In this document: piece after piece, positions 42,427-49,744 of the stretch
Numbering within the stretch: the first letter of the stretch is position 1
Layout of the letters: each line of letters begins with the position of its first letter
NCBI RefSeq assembly: GCF_902497625.1
Contig: NZ_CABVGX010000043.1
Coordinates: forward strand, 1 to 49,744
From: Pseudomonas fluorescens
GTDB lineage: Bacteria > Pseudomonadota > Gammaproteobacteria > Pseudomonadales > Pseudomonadaceae
Direction: 5' to 3'
DNA length: 49,744 nt
Program-made: the position numbers and the translations under genes
The notes under the pieces: model-generated
Seen by the model: the letters and a program-made list of their open reading frames with translations, nothing else
Database searches by the model: none
Told to the model about the DNA's origin: nothing

Positions 42427-42594
42427 CCCGTTCTCTCTTCATCCGGACTATGACCGTCGGCCCCGGGATCACACCGGGTCTGCTGACCTTGCCGCCCGAC
42501 ACGCTAAAAACTGTGTCTGCCACCAAGCGCTCGCGGGCTATGCGCATTGCGCGCAATCACCGCCGGTGGGGAGTTGCACCCCGCCCTGAGAACG
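42427..42594 (-). promoter_or_regulatory. FMN riboswitch (RFN element)
   Basis: The minus strand carries all the conserved RFN blocks in order: TCTCAGGGCGGGG, CCCCACCGGCGGT, AGCCCGCGAGCGC, GTCAGCAGACCCGGTGTGAT, CCGGGGCCGACGGT, and AGTCCGGATGAAGAGAGAAC. The order and spacing match the E. coli ribB leader. It controls the lumazine synthase gene. Confidence 0.95.
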
Positions 42595-42794
42595 TTTTTG
42601 CCGCCGGAAAGTGTGGCGGCGAAGCGTTTTTACCACATATTTATCGCGTCTGCATTGTGGCTATCTGATGATTGCCATCGACTTTTCTGTTGAAACAATT
42701 AGCCTTTTCCTGAAACCAGGGTTGATTAATCATCGGCAAGGCCGCAGTAATTCCACCCTGACAAGCATTTCATTTGTTCAAAGAGGCCGGATTC

Positions 42795-43799
42795 ATGAGC
42801 GTTATCGATCTTCGCAGCGACACCGTCACCCAACCTTCGGCGGCAATGCTCGACGCAATGGCCGCAGCGGCCACCGGTGACGACGTGTATGGCGAAGATC
42901 CGACGGTCAATCGGCTGGAAGCGGAGTTGGCCAGGCGTCTGGGGTTCGCCGCGGCGTTGTTCGTGCCAACGGGCACCATGAGCAACCTGCTCGGGTTGAT
43001 GGCGCATTGCGAGCGCGGTGATGAATACATCGTCGGTCAGCAGGCGCACACCTACAAATACGAGGGCGGTGGTGCGGCAGTGCTTGGGTCGATCCAGCCG
43101 CAACCGCTGGAAGTGCAGGCTGACGGGTCGCTGGATCTGGCGCACGTGGCCGCAGCGATCAAGCCCGACGATTTCCATTTCGCCCGTACTCGCTTGCTGG
43201 CACTGGAAAACACCATGCAGGGCAAAGTGCTGCCGTTGGCGTATCTGGCCGAGGCGCGGCAGTTTACCCGCAAACATGGCTTGCAGTTGCACCTGGACGG
43301 CGCTCGGCTTTACAACGCGGCGGTTAAACTCGGGGTGGACGCACGCGAGATCGCGCAGCACTTCGATTCGGTCTCGGTGTGCCTGTCCAAAGGCCTCGGC
43401 GCGCCAGTCGGTTCGGTGTTGTGCGGCTCGGCCGACTTGATCGGCAAGGCCCGGCGTTTGCGCAAAATGGTCGGTGGCGGCATGCGTCAGGCCGGTATTC
43501 TGGCTGCAGCGGGTCTGTATGCGCTTGATCACAATGTTCAGCGCCTGGCTGACGACCACGCCAATGCCGAACGAATCGCCGAAGGCTTGTGTGCTGCCGG
43601 TTATGACGTCGAACCGGTGCAGACAAACATGGTTTACGTGCAAATCGGGGAGCGGGCCGAAGCACTCAAGGCCTTCGCCGCCGAACGCGGGATCAGGTTG
43701 AGTGCGGCCGGTCGTCTGCGCATGGTCACGCACATGGACGTCAGCCCGGCGCAAATCGAGCAGGTCGTCGCGGCATTCGTCGAGTTTTCCCGCAACTGA
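42795..43799 (+). CDS. ltaE: Low-specificity L-threonine aldolase
   Basis: The 334-residue PLP enzyme cleaves L-threonine (and allo-threonine) to glycine and acetaldehyde. It has IDLRSDTVTQPSAAMLDAMA, GDDVYGEDPTVNRLE, HLDGARLYNAAVKLG and the PLP lysine Lys199 (VCLSKGLGAPVGS). The ATG at 42795 has GAGG 8 bases upstream; an in-frame TTG upstream is not needed. Confidence 0.94.
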   Translation: MSVIDLRSDTVTQPSAAMLDAMAAAATGDDVYGEDPTVNRLEAELARRLGFAAALFVPTGTMSNLLGLMAHCERGDEYIVGQQAHTYKYEGGGAAVLGSIQPQPLEVQADGSLDLAHVAAAIKPDDFHFARTRLLALENTMQGKVLPLAYLAEARQFTRKHGLQLHLDGARLYNAAVKLGVDAREIAQHFDSVSVCLSKGLGAPVGSVLCGSADLIGKARRLRKMVGGGMRQAGILAAAGLYALDHNVQRLADDHANAERIAEGLCAAGYDVEPVQTNMVYVQIGERAEALKAFAAERGIRLSAAGRLRMVTHMDVSPAQIEQVVAAFVEFSRN

Positions 43800-43943
43800 T
43801 CGCGTTAGCCGTCCAATTGACCGTTTCTATCGTATAAACACGCTGCACCCCGCGCGCAGGGCCGATATAATGCGGCCCTTTGCCGTCGCTTCGTCTGTTG
43901 ACGTTCGCACAGGCCTTTGGCCGCAGCCTCCGTGGAAGAACCT

Positions 43944-46565
<2,622 letters not shown>

Positions 46566-46656
46566 GGCAGCGTGTCCAGCCCGCAGTCCAGTGGCGGGCC
46601 GGGCGCTGTTCGAGTGATTATTTGGGCGCCCTTCATGGGGCTGAGGCGGCTTTGAG

Positions 46657-47898
46657 ATGGCTTTGATCGTACAGAAATTTGGAGGCACCTCGGTCGGCAC
46701 TGTCGAGAGAATCGAGCAGGTCGCCGACAAGGTTAAGAAATTCCGCGATGCCGGCGATGACCTGGTGGTTGTGCTGTCTGCAATGAGCGGCGAGACCAAC
46801 CGTCTGATCGATCTGGCCAAGCAAATCAGTGGTGACGATCAACCGGTTCCGCGTGAACTGGATGTCATCGTTTCCACCGGCGAGCAGGTGACGATTGCAC
46901 TGCTGGCCATGGCGCTGATCAAGCGTGGTGTGCCGGCGGTCTCCTACACCGGTAATCAGGTGCGGATTCTGACGGACAGCGCGCACAACAAAGCGCGTAT
47001 CTTGCAGATTGACGATCAGAAAATTCGCGGTGACCTGAAGGCCGGCCGGGTAGTGGTAGTCGCCGGTTTCCAGGGCGTCGACGAGCACGGCAACATCACT
47101 ACCCTTGGTCGTGGCGGTTCGGACACCACCGGCGTGGCGCTGGCAGCAGCCTTGAAGGCTGACGAATGCCAGATCTACACCGATGTCGACGGCGTCTACA
47201 CCACGGACCCGCGCGTGGTTTCCGTGGCGCAGCGTCTGGACAAGATTACCTTCGAAGAGATGCTGGAAATGGCCAGCCTCGGTTCCAAGGTGTTGCAGAT
47301 CCGTGCGGTGGAATTCGCCGGCAAGTACAACGTACCGCTGCGCGTTCTGCACAGCTTCAAGGAGGGTCCGGGCACCCTCATTACTATTGATGAAGAGGAA
47401 ACCATGGAACAGCCGATCATTTCCGGCATCGCTTTCAATCGCGATGAAGCCAAGCTGACCATCCGTGGCGTGCCAGACACCCCGGGCGTTGCGTTCAAGA
47501 TTCTAGGCCCGATCAGTGCCGCGAACATCGAAGTCGACATGATCGTGCAAAACGTCGCGCACGATAACACCACCGACTTTACCTTCACCGTGCACCGTAA
47601 TGACTACCAGGCCGCCGAAGCTGTGTTGAAAAAGACGGCTGACGAAATCGGTGCTCGTGAGGTGGTCGGTGATACCAAGATCGCCAAGGTCTCGATCGTC
47701 GGCGTCGGCATGCGCTCGCACGCAGGCGTTGCGAGTCGCATGTTCGAATCCCTGGCCAAGGAAAGCATCAACATCCAGATGATCTCGACTTCGGAAATCA
47801 AGGTTTCGGTGGTCATTGAAGAGAAATACCTGGAACTGGCCGTACGCGCCCTGCACACGGCTTTCGAACTGGACGCTCCGGCCCGACAGGGCGAGTGA
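46657..47898 (+). CDS. lysC: Aspartate kinase
   Basis: The 413-residue aspartokinase phosphorylates aspartate for lysine, methionine and threonine synthesis. It starts MALIVQKFGGTSVGTVERIE, has VVLSAMSGETNRLIDLA, GRGGSDTTGVALAAALKADE, and two C-terminal ACT domains (residues about 265-413; PDTPGVAFKILGPISAANIE and VGVGMRSHAGVASRMFESLA) for feedback by lysine/threonine. Confidence 0.97.
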   Translation: MALIVQKFGGTSVGTVERIEQVADKVKKFRDAGDDLVVVLSAMSGETNRLIDLAKQISGDDQPVPRELDVIVSTGEQVTIALLAMALIKRGVPAVSYTGNQVRILTDSAHNKARILQIDDQKIRGDLKAGRVVVVAGFQGVDEHGNITTLGRGGSDTTGVALAAALKADECQIYTDVDGVYTTDPRVVSVAQRLDKITFEEMLEMASLGSKVLQIRAVEFAGKYNVPLRVLHSFKEGPGTLITIDEEETMEQPIISGIAFNRDEAKLTIRGVPDTPGVAFKILGPISAANIEVDMIVQNVAHDNTTDFTFTVHRNDYQAAEAVLKKTADEIGAREVVGDTKIAKVSIVGVGMRSHAGVASRMFESLAKESINIQMISTSEIKVSVVIEEKYLELAVRALHTAFELDAPARQGE

Positions 47899-47908
47899 TG
47901 CGTTTGCC

Positions 47909-47941
47909 AAAGGGCGCGGTCTGACCGCGCCCTTTTGTTTT
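47909..47941 (+). terminator. Rho-independent terminator of lysC
   Basis: AAAGGGCGCGGT (47909-47920) pairs with ACCGCGCCCTTT (47924-47935), followed by TGTTTT. Confidence 0.87.
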
Positions 47942-48083
47942 CCTGAATGGCGCGGCGAACCTGTTCTTTCGCTGGCGCTGGTCAATACTCAGGCATGTAG
48001 GGCTGCGACCGCTCAGGTTGTCGGTCGAGTGCCTTTTTTTTGCAGACTGTTGTCCCTGAAATGAAATGCGTGAGGAGAAAGGT

Positions 48084-48272
48084 ATGTTGATTCTGACTCG
48101 TCGGTGCGCAGAAAGCCTGATTATTGGTGATGGCGAAATCACCGTGACCGTGCTCGGCGTTAAAGGAAATCAAGTGCGCATCGGTGTCAACGCCCCGAAA
48201 GAGGTTGCGGTCCACCGTGAGGAAATTTACCTGCGTATAAAGAAAGAGAAGGACGAAGAACCAAGCCATTAA
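48084..48272 (+). CDS. rsmA: Carbon storage/secondary metabolism regulator RsmA (CsrA)
   Basis: The 62-residue RNA-binding protein represses translation of target mRNAs at GGA motifs and is antagonised by the Rsm small RNAs in Pseudomonas. The full family sequence is present (MLILTRRCAESLIIGDGEIT, VTVLGVKGNQVRIGVNAPKE, VAVHREEIYLRI). AGGAGAAAGGT precedes the ATG. The order lysC-rsmA-tRNA-Ser-tRNA-Arg matches P. aeruginosa. Confidence 0.97.
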   Translation: MLILTRRCAESLIIGDGEITVTVLGVKGNQVRIGVNAPKEVAVHREEIYLRIKKEKDEEPSH

Positions 48273-48292
48273 TTTTTATCGTTTTTTATGTT

Positions 48293-48320
48293 TGCAAACG
48301 GGGAAGAAGCTGGTTAATAT
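48293..48320 (+). promoter_or_regulatory. Promoter of tRNA-Ser
   Basis: TTGCAA (48293-48298), 16-base spacer and TAATAT (48315-48320) lie 14 bases before the tRNA. Confidence 0.65.
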
Positions 48321-48334
48321 ACGCCCCGTGTTGC

Positions 48335-48425
48335 GGAGAGCTGGCCGAGTGGCCGAAGGCGCTCCCCTGCTAAGGGAGTACACCTCAAAAGGGTGTCGGG
48401 GGTTCGAATCCCCCGTTCTCCGCCA
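48335..48425 (+). tRNA. tRNA-Ser (anticodon GCU)
   Basis: The 7-bp acceptor GGAGAGC pairs with GTTCTCC (one G-U); a long variable arm is present, as in serine tRNAs. The anticodon GCT is at 48369-48371, the T loop is GGTTCGAATCC, and CCA is encoded at 48423-48425. Confidence 0.95.
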
Positions 48426-48490
48426 TTATTTGCGTAGTACGTTGTAATCTGGCTTATTCGGTAAGTTGTTGAAATTACTGGAAAAAGCGC

Positions 48491-48518
48491 TTTACAAAAA
48501 GATTCGACGGCCTATAAT
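48491..48518 (+). promoter_or_regulatory. Promoter of the tRNA-Arg array
   Basis: TTTACA (48491-48496), 16-base spacer, TATAAT (48513-48518), 14 bases before the first tRNA-Arg. Confidence 0.75.
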
Positions 48519-48532
48519 GCGCGGCAACAAAT

Positions 48533-48609
48533 GCACTCGTAGCTCAGCTGGATAGAGTACTCGGCTACGAACCGAGCGGTCACAGGTTCGAATCCTGTCG
48601 AGTGCACCA
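48533..48609 (+). tRNA. tRNA-Arg (ACG), copy 1
   Basis: 77 bases with acceptor GCACTCG/CGAGTGC, D loop AGCTGGATAGAGT, anticodon ACG (48567-48569), T arm GGTTCGAATCC and encoded CCA. Anticodon ACG reads CGN after A34-to-I modification. Confidence 0.96.
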
Positions 48610-48680
48610 TTTAAGAGTTGTTTGCAGCAATGCAAATGACTTGGCTTCAACCAGTTGTGATCTGGTATAAAACCACATAT

Positions 48681-48757
48681 GCACTCGTAGCTCAGCTGGA
48701 TAGAGTACTCGGCTACGAACCGAGCGGTCACAGGTTCGAATCCTGTCGAGTGCACCA
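48681..48757 (+). tRNA. tRNA-Arg (ACG), copy 2
   Basis: Identical to copy 1, 148 bases downstream. Confidence 0.96.
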
Positions 48758-48828
48758 TTTAAGAGTTGTTTGCAGCAATGCAAATGACTTGGCTTCAACC
48801 AGTTGTGATCTGGTATAAAACCACATAT

Positions 48829-48905
48829 GCACTCGTAGCTCAGCTGGATAGAGTACTCGGCTACGAACCGAGCGGTCACAGGTTCGAATCCTGTCGAGTG
48901 CACCA
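48829..48905 (+). tRNA. tRNA-Arg (ACG), copy 3
   Basis: Identical repeat, 148-base step. Confidence 0.96.
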
Positions 48906-48976
48906 TTTAAGAGTTGTTTGCAGCAATGCAAATGACTTGGCTTCAACCAGTTGTGATCTGGTATAAAACCACATAT

Positions 48977-49053
48977 GCACTCGTAGCTCAGCTGGATAGA
49001 GTACTCGGCTACGAACCGAGCGGTCACAGGTTCGAATCCTGTCGAGTGCACCA
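48977..49053 (+). tRNA. tRNA-Arg (ACG), copy 4
   Basis: Identical repeat, 148-base step. Confidence 0.96.
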
Positions 49054-49124
49054 TTTAAGAGTTGTTTGCAGCAATGCAAATGACTTGGCTTCAACCAGTT
49101 GTGATCTGGTATAAAACCACATAT

Positions 49125-49201
49125 GCACTCGTAGCTCAGCTGGATAGAGTACTCGGCTACGAACCGAGCGGTCACAGGTTCGAATCCTGTCGAGTGCACC
49201 A
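49125..49201 (+). tRNA. tRNA-Arg (ACG), copy 5
   Basis: Identical repeat, 148-base step. Confidence 0.96.
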
Positions 49202-49272
49202 TTTAAGAGTTGTTTGCAGCAATGCAAATGACTTGGCTTCAACCAGTTGTGATCTGGTATAAAACCACATAT

Positions 49273-49349
49273 GCACTCGTAGCTCAGCTGGATAGAGTAC
49301 TCGGCTACGAACCGAGCGGTCACAGGTTCGAATCCTGTCGAGTGCACCA
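49273..49349 (+). tRNA. tRNA-Arg (ACG), copy 6
   Basis: Identical repeat, 148-base step. Confidence 0.96.
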
Positions 49350-49420
49350 TTTAAGAGTTGTTTGCAGCAATGCAAATGACTTGGCTTCAACCAGTTGTGA
49401 TCTGGTATAAAACCACATAT

Positions 49421-49497
49421 GCACTCGTAGCTCAGCTGGATAGAGTACTCGGCTACGAACCGAGCGGTCACAGGTTCGAATCCTGTCGAGTGCACCA
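49421..49497 (+). tRNA. tRNA-Arg (ACG), copy 7
   Basis: Identical repeat, 148-base step. Confidence 0.96.
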
Positions 49498-49568
49498 TTT
49501 AAGAGTTGTTTGCAGCAATGCAAATGACTTGGCTTCAACCAGTTGTGATCTGGTATAAAACCACATAT

Positions 49569-49645
49569 GCACTCGTAGCTCAGCTGGATAGAGTACTCGG
49601 CTACGAACCGAGCGGTCACAGGTTCGAATCCTGTCGAGTGCACCA
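49569..49645 (+). tRNA. tRNA-Arg (ACG), copy 8
   Basis: Identical repeat, 148-base step. Confidence 0.96.
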
Positions 49646-49716
49646 TTTAAGAGTTGTTTGCAGCAATGCAAATGACTTGGCTTCAACCAGTTGTGATCTG
49701 GTATAAAACCACATAT

Positions 49717-49744
49717 GCACTCGTAGCTCAGCTGGATAGAGTAC
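49717..49744 (+). tRNA. tRNA-Arg (ACG), copy 9, cut by window end
   Basis: The first 28 bases of a further identical copy; the array continues past the window. Confidence 0.9.

Larger units (their letters stand above)
42324..42794. other. Riboswitch leader and ltaE promoter region
   Basis: The 471 bases between divergent ribH and ltaE hold the riboswitch and its platform (42324-42594) and about 200 bases with no gene, which should contain the promoters of both transcripts. Confidence 0.7.
48533..49744 (+). repeat. 148-bp perfect tandem repeat (77-bp tRNA plus 71-bp spacer)
   Basis: Spacers are also identical. Each has a TTTGCA-GCAA-TGCAAA hairpin with a GNRA loop 11 bases after the tRNA, and an extended -10-like TGGTATAAA ending 9 bases before the next tRNA (first at 48663-48671), so each copy may be transcribed on its own. 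Confidence 0.95.

Noticed and set aside
48492..49744. Array of short identical reading frames on both strands and CRISPR-like periodicity
   Set aside because: The 148-bp period is tRNA-Arg plus spacer; the frames are translations of tRNA sequence, and spacers are identical, unlike CRISPR spacers.

Overview
The window is chromosomal DNA of a Pseudomonas, most likely of the P. fluorescens group. The evidence is the GC-rich gene content, the many Pseudomonas-type REP/REPIN palindromes, and the gene order acsA - aotJQMOP-argR - aruC-F-G-D-B-(small ORF)-E - alaS - lysC - rsmA - tRNA-Ser - tRNA-Arg array. From memory this matches the PA0887-PA0905 segment of P. aeruginosa PAO1. All calls were made by reading the sequence; no database search was run.

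Left part (1-17.4 kb) is a patchwork. A complete IS3-family element (2-1308) carries orfA/orfB and a canonical -1 frameshift signal, and ends 4 bp from the stop codon of a PepSY-protein gene. Next come a periplasmic glycerophosphodiester phosphodiesterase (glpQ), a short conserved protein, a soluble two-PAS chemotaxis transducer (BdlA-like) with an operator-like palindrome cluster on its promoter, a divergent TetR / metallo-beta-lactamase-fold hydrolase pair, an XRE regulator preceded by a LexA-type box, and an orphan zinc-knuckle-like protein. A four-gene operon on the minus strand (iron alcohol dehydrogenase, BetI-like regulator, choline/betaine-type binding protein, gamma-butyrobetaine-hydroxylase-like dioxygenase) looks like a trimethylammonium-compound catabolic unit. 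It is followed by gene debris, a solitary HNH protein that may be a modification-dependent restriction enzyme, a truncated GNAT acetyltransferase, nrdB, and a DUF2790-type periplasmic protein.

Middle and right parts (18-48 kb) are the conserved arginine block. AotJQMP imports arginine/ornithine, ArgR (AraC family) senses arginine, and AruCFGDBE degrades it by the arginine succinyltransferase pathway. TGTCGC-N8-AA half-sites matching the P. aeruginosa ArgR consensus lie upstream of both aotJ and aruC. Between argR and aruC, on the opposite strand, is a 7.3-kb locus for a dermonecrotic-toxin-like / leucine-rich-repeat protein. Its LRR part has five tandem modules of about 300 residues, lacks a recognisable NEL ubiquitin-ligase domain, and is separated from its N-terminal part by an apparent frameshift. 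Downstream of aru are an FMN riboswitch controlling a type II lumazine synthase, ltaE, alaS, lysC and rsmA.

The right end is a tRNA-Ser(GCU) followed by a perfect 148-bp tandem array of tRNA-Arg(ACG): eight complete copies and a ninth cut by the window edge. The most unusual items are the five-module LRR locus, the tRNA array, and the trimethylammonium operon with its orphan binding protein.
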